Positions 54,535-64,000 of a DNA stretch of 64,000 nt are shown here, one piece after another. Position numbers and translations under genes: made by a program. Source of the stretch: Malachius bipustulatus (lineage: Eukaryota > Arthropoda > Insecta > Coleoptera > Melyridae); the NCBI GenBank assembly GCA_910589415.1, contig OU342630.1, positions 4,898,001 to 4,962,000 on the forward strand. The letters are read 5' to 3'. The stretch's first letter is position 1, and every line of letters begins with the position of its first letter. The notes below the pieces were generated by a model. The model saw only the letters and a list, made by a program, of their open reading frames with translations, made no database searches and was not told the origin of the DNA.

Positions 54535-56334
54535 GTGGAGGGGCGAATACTGGCTGACGACATCAAGGCCCCTAAGTTCGGTTCCACCAGAACACCGCAG
54601 TGCCATGTGGACAGCCAAGACATCAGAGGGCGACAAGATGTTTTCAAGACATCTAGTTCGTGGCGAGACAGAAACGGGAGCGAAAGGCCCAGCTTCCGAG
54701 TGGAGAGCAAAGGTTTCTCGAGGAGTGAGCGAGACTTCAGACGGGGCGGTGGCTGCTGGCGGTTTGGTGATGATTATGGTCATGGTCGCAACCATGAACG
54801 GAACTGGAACGAAGAAAGACGCCCGTTCAGGCGATTCGAGCACCGGAGTGACAATCAGGGCAGTTTCATCAGAAACCCACCACCGGCAAATGATGAGCAG
54901 GAGAGCAGGTCATCGGAGCATCGTCAGAGGCCCAAGCTGATGTTGGCGCCTCGTATTAAACCGATTGAGGACAGCCGGAAGGAAGAATGCGTTAAAAGGA
55001 TTGTGATCAATGAAGATACGGCATGGACGATAGAAGCATGCAGGAAAGAACAAGAAAAAGACGAAGACATCGGAGACATTTTAAAACGTAAAGAAGAGAA
55101 TGGACCGAGACCAACGTGGGCAGAGGTTTCTCCACGTAGCCCAGAATATAAAGCTCTATGGTCACAATGGGAGTCGCTGCAAATCGAAAATGGTCTGCTG
55201 AAGAGAGCCTGGGAGAGTGCCGACGGAAAGAAGATCGTCATGCAGTTGGTGGTTCCAAGGAGTAAAGTTCCGAAGATTCTCGAAGTGATCCATGGAGGTA
55301 CATCAGGAGCTCACTTCGAAGTGAACAAAACACTAGCGAAAGTTCGAGAGAGGTTCTACTGGGTGAACTGCAAGGACGATGTCGAAGCCTGGTGCCGTAA
55401 GTGCGAGAAATGTGCTGCAAGCAAGGGCCCAAGCAGAAGACTGACAGGCGCTATGAAGCAGTACAACGTCGGAGCCCCATTCGAGAGGATAGCCATAGAC
55501 GTAGCAGGTCCTTTTCCAATCAGTGACAGCGGTAACCGCTTTATCCTGGTTGCCATGGATTATTTCAGCAAGTGGCCTGAAGCATACGCCATACCGAACC
55601 AAGAAGCTGCTACAGTTGCGAGAGTCTTGGTGGATAATTTAATTAGCAGATTTGGCGTACCTTTAGAGTTGCATTCCGATCAAAGACGAAACTTTGAATC
55701 CCAAGTTTTCACAGAAATGTGTAAACTGCTCGGGATAAACAAGACAAGGACTACACCTCTCCATCCGCAATCTGACGGTATGGTAGAACGGTTTAATCGA
55801 ACAATGGAGGAACATCTGTCGAAGGTGGTGAGCAACAATCAGAGAGACTGGGACCAGTACCTGCCTTTGTTGCTGATGTCGTACAGGGCAGCCATCCATG
55901 AGACTACAGGGCAGACACCGGCCAAGGTTGTATTCGGCAAAGAGATTCGGCTACCCTGTGATTTGGTGTACGGTTCACCAAGCAGTCCACCATCGGAGAT
56001 CAGAAACTATGTCGACGAATTAAGAAACTCCATGGCAGAAGTGCATTCCCTAGTCAGGAGGAAGATCAAGTTGGCCAGCGACCGAATGAAGGCGAGGTAC
56101 GACTTGAAGGCAAACTCCGGCGGCTTCACAGAAGGAGACAAAGTGTGGTTTTATAATCCAACTAGGAAGAAGGGTTTGTCGCCTAAGTTTATGCCATCCT
56201 GGGAAGGGCCTTACACAATTATTAAAAGGATAAACGACGTGGTGTATAGGATACAGCGGAGCGGAGCCCCCAAGTGCAAGATGAAGGTAGTCCACCTGAA
56301 TCGTCTGGCACCCTACTGTGGAGACAGCGAATAA
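54535..56334 (+). CDS. pol: Ty3-E integrase-only ORF (up to 599 aa)
   Basis: The frame is -1 to gag; 54535 is the first GTG and no ATG start is evident. Residues ~1-130 are an Arg/Gly/Ser-rich segment, without the DTG, RT or RNase H motifs expected here. A linker like that before integrase follows. Integrase comes next: HHCC module (VIHGGTSGAHFEVNKTL...CRKCEKC), then DD35E in IAIDVAGPFP, LHSDQRRNF and DGMVERFNRT, then GDKVWFYNPT and a C-terminal WEGPYTIIKR (GPY/F module). The second Asp box reads DQRR where DQGR is usual. The deletion of PR-RT-RH joins the gag-end region to the integrase linker without breaking the frame. Confidence 0.9.
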   Translation: MEGRILADDIKAPKFGSTRTPQCHVDSQDIRGRQDVFKTSSSWRDRNGSERPSFRVESKGFSRSERDFRRGGGCWRFGDDYGHGRNHERNWNEERRPFRRFEHRSDNQGSFIRNPPPANDEQESRSSEHRQRPKLMLAPRIKPIEDSRKEECVKRIVINEDTAWTIEACRKEQEKDEDIGDILKRKEENGPRPTWAEVSPRSPEYKALWSQWESLQIENGLLKRAWESADGKKIVMQLVVPRSKVPKILEVIHGGTSGAHFEVNKTLAKVRERFYWVNCKDDVEAWCRKCEKCAASKGPSRRLTGAMKQYNVGAPFERIAIDVAGPFPISDSGNRFILVAMDYFSKWPEAYAIPNQEAATVARVLVDNLISRFGVPLELHSDQRRNFESQVFTEMCKLLGINKTRTTPLHPQSDGMVERFNRTMEEHLSKVVSNNQRDWDQYLPLLLMSYRAAIHETTGQTPAKVVFGKEIRLPCDLVYGSPSSPPSEIRNYVDELRNSMAEVHSLVRRKIKLASDRMKARYDLKANSGGFTEGDKVWFYNPTRKKGLSPKFMPSWEGPYTIIKRINDVVYRIQRSGAPKCKMKVVHLNRLAPYCGDSE

Positions 56335-56361
56335 GTCCGTTCGAGCGGGACGCTCGAAAAT

Positions 56362-56964
56362 AGAAAGGGGCAGTATAACGAACACCGCTCTGGAGAAATT
56401 CTAGTAATTGCTTCTTTAACCTTTAACATTCTGGTCCACGAATTTGCTTGTTTGTTTACATTCTTTTTTTATACTGAGTTAGTCAATGACATGTTCGCGA
56501 CAGTTCCAGTCACATGTCATGTGACACATCGACAGACAGACAATCCATGAATCGACGGCTGGTGCGCCGATGCGACGTTCGAGAATGTACCTGCTAGAAC
56601 GGAGTAGAACGTGACTACTGATGTGTCGAGGGAGCTATAAAAGACCATCGCGCGGCTGCGAGTTTTAGTTTTAGTTCGGACGTGGAGTGAAGCGGAAGGC
56701 TGAAGACAGAGTAGTAGTATCCTGAACGTGAAACAGTGAAGACTGAAGTATAGACAGAGCAGAAGTGAAGTGTGAAGTAAGGGAGCCAGTAGTGACAGAT
56801 AGAAAGAATAGACAAGTGCAAGGTGCAAGTAGTGGTGTTGTAGTCAGCTGTTTGTGTTTTGATTATTTAGAAGAATAATAATTAGAGGTTATAATTTGGA
56901 TTAGTGAATAAAGTAATTTGTAAGACTTTTTGGTGGTGATTTATTTATTGCGAGACCCGTAACA
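56362..56964 (+). repeat. Ty3-E polypurine tract and 3' LTR
   Basis: GAAAGGGGCAG immediately precedes the LTR start at 56374. The LTR is 591 bp, differs from the 5' copy at three positions found by eye, and ends at 56964 just before ATAC. Confidence 0.93.
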
Positions 56965-56968
56965 ATAC

Positions 56969-59819
56969 GTTTTCATTACTGGAAATGTTTGAATATGTTC
57001 GGTATAAATAAAAGAAGTTATCACTTAAAGAAAATCAATTACTAAGCATCGACTCTAGATCAGGTTATCCACCTTCAAGGTCATTTAAACTATACCTATG
57101 CTCAAAGCGACTGAGATAGAGTAAAATTTAAGGACCAGAATTATGATATTATAAAATACTTCGTGTCTCGAGCTTTCTCAAAACTAATTTTGTCGAATTC
57201 TCTCATCCTTATTCCGCGTTTGTTGAGAAGAGAAAATTTTTGATGTTTTCCTTTCAACAAGAATCCGAGGAGATGACAGCTTTTCGGGAGGGGTTTGGAA
57301 ACTTTCCCAGCAAGGAAAGTGAGTGTAAAGTAGGGCAACGGAAGCCTGTTGTAGTTTAGTTAGAGTATAGTATAGTAAAGAGAGACTGGCCTCGAGTGGA
57401 ATTCCAACATCCCGAGGTTGTCATCTACGAATTATTAAGTAAAGTAAACTAGCGAATTATTTTCCTTTGTCTTTCCGACGCTGGTGTCCTCGGAAAATGA
57501 GGAGGAGTGTCGTTGTTTTGGAACCGAAGCCTCTGCTGTTTTCTGTAGGGAAAGGAGACCTTCAGTTTCCTCCTCGGAGGTATCTTCTGTCCGCGATTAT
57601 TCTAACTCGAGCGCTTTTCGCTCACATATACCTACCAGATACAAGTCATATTTATTGTTAATGTTTCTTCTATGTTTTCCACATGCTGTCCAGAAGAAAC
57701 GTCTAATTCCTATCTATGCTAAGATTTCCGGAACTCTAGCCACTCTGGTGCGCGGAGTGGGACTATAAATAAAGGACAACCTCGTCACAGAGACTCCTAT
57801 TTCTGAAATACTTATTATATTGCCTCATATTCTAATTCACACATTGTTCTCAGTCAGAAATCGTTTTAAATAGTGACAAGTTGGGATAGTGACCCTTCGA
57901 AGCTCCAGGACAATGATCTCTCAATGTTATGACGACTATGTGTGACCAATATAAAACTGACTAATATATCCTTTCTCAATATTATTGGGACTGGTATGAT
58001 GGAGACAATGAGTAATATTGGTAGATCTATGTCCCCGACTCTTTGAGGGTTATCGCCGGAAGCCGTACCAGGGGAGAACCTCCCACTGTGTGCCTGCGAC
58101 TGGTTCCCAACGGTAAATAATCAAAGACGAAGTATCTACCGTATTTTTTTTATAAACTAATTAGTTTACACAGCAAGCTCAAAATTACTCGCCTAAGGGC
58201 GATGGAAAAAAATATAAAGCTAAACAAAAAAATAACAAAAAAAAACACAAAGTTTGGCCGAAAGCGAGCCGTAAAACTTTGGCCGAAAGCGAGCCGCACC
58301 GAGGGAATCGAACCAAAACCATGACGAACGATTTGTCAACGTCCGGCTGGACGGAACATTTTTAACCTTTCCTCTTCTAATCGAGATTAATCCCATCTCG
58401 ATTAGTGAATTCGCCAGTTTACATGAAAGAGAGAAGAGACGCTCGAACATAATTTTAGGTTGCTTATGAACATAATAATTATCAGAAATATTAATTAATT
58501 TTTGTCTAAGATATGTACTTAACAACAGTAAAACCCACATAATGAGAAATTCAAAAGGGTTTAAATGAAGCAAGGTTTGCAACAAAACAACGAGTCGACA
58601 GCCCCTTAGTAGGAAAAAGGGAGCCTGTTTTAATCGAGTTCAGCACAAAAGTGAATTCGAAATAGTTACAATTTTGCTGCTTATCACCCCGAGTTCACCT
58701 CGAATCATTCATAAAACGAATGAAATATTACTATTCGTCTTTGACAGCACTGACTTAACAATAATTGATGATAACTGATCTAGTGATAATCTGATTTTCC
58801 TGGTACAACTTAATATTCGCTAAGATTTTGATATAACAAAATTACTTCCGATATAACTGAACAAATTAGCTAAATTACAGAAGGAATTTTCCTTTCTTAT
58901 GTACAGTTAATAGGTACGTCAAGCGAGAATGGTTGAAACAGGTGACCACCCAAGGAGGTGGAAGTGATAGTGTATTTAGATCCTTAATAGGGATCTATTT
59001 AATACAAAAAAGGTGTATGTTGTTATTAGTTCATAAATTTTTTGTCGTTAGTAAACTTGTGGCTGGCTCGATACTCTCCCGAGTTTTCTTCTTTTCAGGT
59101 AGGCATGACTAGCCTCCTCCTGGTTCCACTGTTCAGAACCCACATGCCAGAGACCGAAATTCATTGCATGTATAATCATTAATTATTCTAATGACTCTGT
59201 CTACGAAACCCGTTACTTAGTTGTTTAAAAGAAAGCGCTCATGCACTCGAAGAGCAGGCACTTTCCTCACCAGCCTTTCTCATTTTGTAGGTCTATAAGA
59301 GAAAGCCTCATGCTTAATCAATTTCAGTCTAATTTTCTCGTCAATTATCTTTATTCGTCGAAATTCTTCCTTATGAACACGTTCCTTCTTTACCAATGTT
59401 GATATACCAGGGCTATCCAATAAGTTAGAGAGCATAAATTATTGATTACAACTGAGAAGTTGTTTCGTAGACAGCTGTCCTATCTCTTGTCCGTAATTGT
59501 GGACTACTGCGATACTTATTTTTGTACTTTAGCCCAGAAACGATTTTCACAGATACAGGATTGTGTTTATTTAGGTTAAGGATAGGGGAACATGTTGTAA
59601 TGACATTACTAGAGTGAATTGAACATATTTGTAACATTTGAAATATCCCCTGTATTCTGTGAAACCATGTATTTAAATATAAATAAACGGGCTTGTGGAA
59701 AAATTTCGTCGTATTACTCTAGCATCACCTCCCATAAAAACTTGCTCGCCACAATGAATCAGGTCAGGTCAGGAAAGTCGAACGTAGTTTTCTCAATTCT
59801 GTTGAGGAGGGGGTAAGTA
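56969..59819. other. Inserted block right of Ty3-E
   Basis: 2.85 kb, still inside the split Harbinger transposase gene. A plus-strand frame open from 57448 to 57768 has a Ser/Glu/Cys-rich start (SSENEEECRCFGTEASAVF), then a hydrophobic patch and a stop; I do not recognise it. GGACTATAAATAAAGG at about 57761 looks like a TATA box or a polyadenylation signal. Together with the TGTTAATCC edge at 52494 this may be an older LTR split by Ty3-E. Other content: direct copies of TTTGGCCGAAAGCGAGCCG near 58250 and 58277, and a B-box-like motif listed separately. Confidence 0.4.
58255..58370 (-). ncRNA. Possible tRNA-derived SINE head (B-box only)
   Basis: On the minus strand GGTTCGATTCCCTCG (58300-58314) is a perfect match to the RNA polymerase III B-box consensus GGTTCGANTCC. 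A poor A-box-like segment (TCCAGCCGGACG) lies about 45 bp upstream, at the right spacing. No cloverleaf could be drawn by eye and no second copy lies in the window. This is a weak call. Confidence 0.25.
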
Positions 59820-60577
59820 ACGGTACAAGTTTTTATCTTTTCTTCTACTGTTTCTGGAAACTTAATAACCGTGGGTGCTAAATAATTCAAGAAATCCATT
59901 ACATTATTACTGGTTTTATGGAAAGTTGACTCTGCAATTCCAAATCTAGCTGCGACATCTCGTATGACACACTTATTTCCCGCATACCTAAAATACTACT
60001 TGATAAAACTACATCATCATCCTATTTATGTCTAAAACAAAGATGTTCAAAACTTACCAAAGGAAAGATAATAACTGGACCTCTGCACTTGTGTTTGGGA
60101 GACCCCCATGTACGTTTGTACTGAAAAATGGTGAATTTTCCATCTTAACTTTTAGGAGATTTAAAGTTTTTCGACTCAGTCGAAAATTTCTCTGGAACTA
60201 ATGAAGGTAACATTTATCATTTATAATAAAATACGTACCTATTATTGCAAATAAGCATTCTTTGTGCTAAATCTAATTATTATAATAAGGCATAAATATA
60301 GTCATATATTAGCAGATACTAAAAATATAGTACTCACTCTTAATACAGATAATTCATCAAATATAGATACACCTAATGCATAATAGCTATACTTATTATT
60401 ACTTACCTCATTTTCCGAATAGTTGTGAACTATTTCTAAATAATTTTTTATTTTTGGCCGAACGATTTTTTGATTGTTTACACGTAAAATTTCATGAAAT
60501 TCATCGTCACTATCACTAGAGCTTTCATCAAGCAATAGTTCAGCGGTTATATTGTTAAATATTTGTTTCCTTTCCAT
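59820..60577 (-). pseudogene. Harbinger transposase, exons 1-3
   Basis: Minus strand. Exon 1 60577-60407: MERKQ start, acidic Ser/Asp stretch, then LEIVHNYSEN; donor GTAAGT. Exon 2 60197-60058 after a CATTAG acceptor: FRLSRKTL and LPNTSAEVQLLSFLW; donor GTAAGT. Exon 3 starts at 59987 after TATTTTAG: VIRDVAARFGIAESTFHKT, the helix-turn-helix that binds TIRs, then APTVIKFPETVEEK. The phases of exons 1 to 3 agree. Coding fades at about 59820 where inserted DNA begins; the catalytic exon is at 49435-50086. Structure and order match HARBI1-like transposases. Confidence 0.85.
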
Positions 60578-60856
60578 CTCTAAAATAATACTAATAAATA
60601 ATATTCATCAGCAGTATTAAAATTAAAATATTCCCGCTATTTCTAACCTCTAAATTCACGGGAGTGCACCGTTGCACCGTCAAATTTGACGGTGCAAGTG
60701 TAACTCGAACACAATTACGATATGCACCGCTAGAGTTCACTTTAACTCGAATACGATTACGAAAAGCACTGGAACAGAGTCCTACAAATCGAACACGAGA
60801 TTACGTCTCGGTGCGCACCCGGAGCAGAAAAGTGCAGTAACTCGAATTCGCAATTA

Positions 60857-62379
60857 ATTATTATTTTTCGTTACTGTGGATCCTTTAAAAAAAAATACTT
60901 GTCGCTTGGTTTCTGTAATTTCGAGTCTTAACATTATAGATAAGAAAAGATAAGCGGCGTTTTAAACGACCAATGTGTGGCCGGCAACGCCAACATTGGG
61001 AGAAATCTCTTTGATGTGTCTTCGAAAAACCGACACAAAACGGGTACCTTCCAACGTTGGCGTGAATATTGCCGCCAACACTAAATTCCCGATCCACACA
61101 TTGGGCGAATGTTATTGGCGCTGTGGCAGAGCCAGGATAGTCACGGTAATTTTTTGGCATAGTTACTAAATTTTGAAAAGGAAATAAATGATAATTAAAA
61201 TTACATATTTTACTTGATCAGAAGTCAATGAAATTGCACAATTTCGAAATACTGCATATTTAATTTTTAAGCAATATTAAGCGTTTTGAACGAAAAGCAA
61301 ACAATTTAACTAGGCCATGAAACAACCACCGCGGCAAAAATTTAATGACGCTAGCTAAATTTTTTAATGTAACGCTGACTGCAGAACGATTGGTAAACTG
61401 GAACAACTCGCATGGTTGTAATTTCCCTGTCAGAATGCACCTTGCTTTTGTTTACCTACGTCAAGTAACTGGACGACCGGTAAATAAAAATCAAAGTGGC
61501 AACACTCCAGTGAAAATCACATTTCGAAACCCGAGAAAGAGTAACTGATTTGGAAAGAGGTTTAGAAACCAAAAAGTTAGTGGTGTTTCGGGGACCGAAG
61601 AGGACGGTCAGGGCGTTCGCGCGAGAATTTAAAGTAAACGCGAGTGAGTGATTTCTGGCTTTACGGGGAGATACCCAGCAGAGCTGCAGTCAGAGCTACA
61701 GAAAGGGCAATCCAAGGGCTACGTCTAAGTAGTAAGTCGATGAGACTAACACTAGAAATTTACTTTTTCCGTTCGAAAAATTTTATTAGTTTTTATTTTT
61801 TGATTTAAAGAAATTTTATTTTTGATTTTTTTTTTAACGTCACCTGTGAAACTAAATTAAATTAATCCGATCAGGTACCGCCACAGCACTATTCCCACAA
61901 ATAAAATGGTAGTTGATTAGAGTCAGATTCTACGTAAGATAGTTAGTTTTTTTTACCTAAAGTTTTTTGTTCTTTTTTCTAAAATTAATTTTTTCTGTTA
62001 AACTTTGCATATCAGTTTTATAATCGAAATTTAGTAGTAGATAATGAAATACTTAAGTTGATATCTCAGTAGTGTATTTTATTTTTATTTTAGTAAATAA
62101 TTTTAATCATAACTTTGGTGTTCATATTTATCACCCTTGACCACCCTAACACTGAATTTCACATAAAGAGGGCTCTACTCTTAGCAGCCCCTGAATCTGC
62201 GTGCCTCACACCTCTCTGACCACTATCATTGGCAAACCGCTCGGCCCACTTAATAGCGGTCCAACCCCTTGACAGCCAGAAAGAAGGTGAGTCTACAAAA
62301 ACTGGTGTCAAGAGGGTAGGCAGCCGCCTCAGCGCCAATATTGGCCCCAATGTGTGGAGCCGGCGTTACATGTGTCAAC
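60857..62379. other. Non-coding right flank
   Basis: No convincing gene. CCAATGTGTGG/CCAACGTTGG-type words in both orientations occur at 60970-61110 and again near 62330, and also near 31080. They suggest a dispersed repeat with hairpin potential. Otherwise AT-rich. Confidence 0.4.
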
Positions 62380-62669
62380 AGATCATTATAAACCCTGAAT
62401 ATATTATAAGTGTATGATATTTGAAAAAGGGATAACCTTATTATATTTAGGCAAGGACAAGGCGTCTTTTTGCGTATATTCAGGTTATGAACGTCGGTTC
62501 TATATGTGAGCCTATCGTTCAAGTAGCCAGGCAATAAGTGAGTCACTATAATTTTGTAATACAGGCAGATCTGATAGTATTTAAATCTATTTCTCATTGA
62601 AAGCCAACCAGCCTCCTTCAACTTATGGGAAATGTGTTGAAACTTCCTTATCCCGTATGTAAAGCGCAC
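62380..62669 (-). pseudogene. Jockey/CR1-like non-LTR RT C-terminal fragment
   Basis: A minus-strand frame with YGIRKFQHISHKLKEAGWLS, FKYYQICLYYKII and PGYLNDRLTYRTDVHNL. It follows the 'I-H-K...L-G-W-L...R......L-Y-K...P-Y-L....' pattern found after the RT domain of Jockey/CR1-type elements. No RT catalytic motif is present and the frame drifts into unrelated sequence after about 62380. Confidence 0.6.
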
Positions 62670-64000
62670 TTAATGTAAATATTACAAGCTCCCGTATGCA
62701 AATATTACAATTTTTTATTGCAGTTTTTAGCATGAAAGGGATTACAAAAAAGTCAACAAAAGTGATTATTTGATGTCGATATTAGCTTTAAACACGCTCA
62801 TAGAAATCTGCCAGTTAGCTTAATATACCTTAATCCTCGAGTATGTCTTGAGGACGTGGTTAAAAGAAATAACAAATTTTCTGAAAATGACAATATTTTA
62901 AGTAGAAACTTTAAATTACTGTAAATTTTGACTGTGTGACGAACTCCGGCTTCTGGGGAACTTCTCGGTTACGGTCACGTCGGTGTTACCACGGGTTGCT
63001 CGGGCGCCAGCTTTTTTCTGGAGGTGTGCTCCCCCGGGGAATTCTTCTCGCTAATTTGTATTCCCAATTACCTGAGGTCACATAAAACGATACGTTGCCG
63101 TATCTTGGTCCTTAGGGTAGCTCAGTGAAGAAGAGAGGAAAGCCAGGGGTCGTTTGAAGTTATCGCCGTTGCAATGGTGTTCGGGAGAGCGGTCTTTAGG
63201 CGCCTCCTCGAAGGAATGCCGGGCTTCCCCTTATACGAGCGTAGCTGTAAGCGAGTTGATGCGGGATCGGTGCTGGTGCTGGTGGCAGTCGGTCGAGATA
63301 CCTACCTACGTATTCCTGCCGGCGGTCTGTGCCGTTGCGCTCGGCTCGACGGGCGGTTGGAGCGTCGGGTACACGGTACTGGTGTTGGTGCTGGGGCCGA
63401 CGGTAGGCACAGATGAGCGAGGCTTATTTATGATAATGCGGTGGTGCGGGGATCTCGGGATCTGGCAGGTTTATTAAATATATAATTATTAGTAGCGGTG
63501 TGGAATAATGGGGATGATTATAGACTGGTGCAGCTATGAATAATAATAACGCTTTATTTACACAAAATAATATAAATTCTAACATCCGAAAATAAATGAT
63601 AATGAGATTAAAAAAAGGAAATCCAAAATATACAATTTATTAAATCAAATACTTATGCGGGGGTGACTCAATGCTCTGAGGGGCTGTGGTAAAAAATCAA
63701 ACTTTATCAGGGGTGAACGGTCATGTGAGAGTGAATGAGATCAACGGGGCTAGTTTGATAAAGTAGTGATTGATTTCATAGAACTAGATGCCTCTAATCG
63801 GGATACGGTTACCTAACTACACGGATTATGGTGTGGGGGTGTGGTAAGAGATCTGGGAGAGTCGGTTATGATGGAAATCTATTAGGTACGGGGTTAGTCG
63901 CCGGTCTCAGCTTCCCAGTCACAGGGGGAACCGCTTTTACTGCCTATCTTACGTCTAGAAGTACTAGCGGACCTTTCTATGACCTTCGAGGGTGGCGATG
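62670..64000. other. Right edge: spacer and a GC-richer tract
   Basis: 62941-63480 is clearly GC-richer than its surroundings and holds overlapping short frames with repetitive Gly/Val/Leu composition, which I do not call genes. The remainder to 64000 holds GGGGGTGTGG-type words and may be part of a repeat that continues past the window. No terminus was found. Confidence 0.35.

Larger units (their letters stand above)
52545..56964 (+). mobile_element. Ty3-E: Ty3/Gypsy element with gag and integrase only
   Basis: Two 591-bp LTRs (52545-53135 and 56374-56964) start TATAACGAAC and end CGTAACA. They are flanked by the target duplication ATAC (52541-52544 and 56965-56968). I found three substitutions between them (for example 52713 T versus 56542 A). 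Order: LTR, tRNA-Leu-type primer site, gag, integrase frame, purine tract GAAAGGGGCAG, LTR. Protease, RT and RNase H are missing, so it is a deletion derivative. At 4.4 kb it is 2-3 kb short of a complete element. Confidence 0.94.
36536..60853. mobile_element. PIF/Harbinger transposon, expanded to 24 kb by nested insertions
   Basis: The left TIR TAGCGAATTCGAGTT (36536) matches the right TIR, the reverse complement of AACTCGAATTCGCAA ending at 60853, with one mismatch, and CTGCACTT follows within both after a short offset. TTA flanks both ends (36533-36535 and 60854-60856). Inside are the two genes of animal Harbingers, convergent: a Myb/SANT protein on plus (36982 to 48596) and a DDE transposase on minus (60577 to 49435). 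Both are interrupted by about 10 kb of younger transposons. TIRs, TSD and gene pair together make a single original element the best explanation. Confidence 0.85.

Noticed and set aside
53467..56385. Minus-strand frames opposite Ty3-E gag and integrase
   Set aside because: Antisense shadows of well-supported plus-strand genes.
49435..60577. Domesticated (host-serving) Harbinger transposase gene
   Set aside because: The gene is split by 9.7 kb of retrotransposon DNA, retains TIRs and TTA duplications, and lies beside its Myb partner, which is also split. It is an ordinary disrupted transposon.
62987..63008. Primer-binding-site-like TGGCGCCCGAGCAACC on the minus strand
   Set aside because: No LTR end adjoins it in the required position and no gag or pol follows on that strand.
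63154..63477. Overlapping GC-rich frames of 80 and 107 codons
   Set aside because: Repetitive Val/Leu/Gly composition in several frames at once is typical of GC-rich non-coding DNA; no motif.

Overview
The window reads as repeat-dense, AT-rich nuclear DNA from an animal, most likely an insect or other arthropod. The evidence is spliced transposon genes, several Ty3/Gypsy LTR retrotransposons with animal tRNA primer sites, PIF/Harbinger, hAT and Tc1/mariner elements, non-LTR retrotransposon fragments, and many TAGGTACCTA-type simple motifs. I found no convincing host protein-coding gene, no rRNA and no intact tRNA gene. Nearly everything readable is transposable-element DNA, much of it nested.

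Layout. Positions 1-1208 are non-coding flank. Positions 1209-21228 hold an old Ty3/Gypsy element (called Ty3-A here; gag and pol both damaged). Its reverse transcriptase is split by a much younger and very large Ty3/Gypsy element, Ty3-B (3591-18031). Ty3-B has 2.74-kb LTRs, a tRNA-His primer site, open gag and pol frames joined by a classic -1 slippery heptamer, and a 3.1-kb untranslated 3' region. Its 3' LTR alone carries a 5'-truncated non-LTR retrotransposon with a 36-bp target duplication. Positions 21478-22220 and 29665-30866 are near-perfect palindromic (fold-back) elements inserted at TA. Positions 23141-29187 are a degenerate minus-strand Ty3/Gypsy element, Ty3-C (LTRs of about 175 bp, TSD CGTT), itself hit by a TA-type palindrome in integrase, a Harbinger-type MITE in one LTR and an unresolved block with 31-bp tandem repeats. 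Positions 33724-35538 are a non-autonomous hAT element (8-bp TSD GTCTGGAA) carrying tandem copies of a non-LTR retrotransposon tail.

The right-hand 24 kb (36536-60853) is best explained as one PIF/Harbinger transposon with matching TIRs and TTA target duplications. Its Myb/SANT gene (plus strand) and DDE transposase gene (minus strand, four exons) were each torn apart by later insertions. Inside the Myb gene sit remnants of an R2/NeSL-like non-LTR element, which was split by a mariner-like element with ~760-bp inverted repeats, which in turn was split by Ty3-D (42428-47439). Ty3-D has LTRs of equal length with no difference seen, but its RT stops before the YxDD motif and it has no integrase. 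Inside the transposase gene sits a 9.7-kb block containing Ty3-E (52545-56964), which encodes gag and integrase but no protease, RT or RNase H.

The elements do not work together as one system. They form a layered archive whose target-site duplications allow the order of insertion to be read. Positions 60857-64000 are flank with one degraded non-LTR fragment and a GC-richer stretch at 62.9-63.5 kb. All calls are from reading the sequence; no searches were run.
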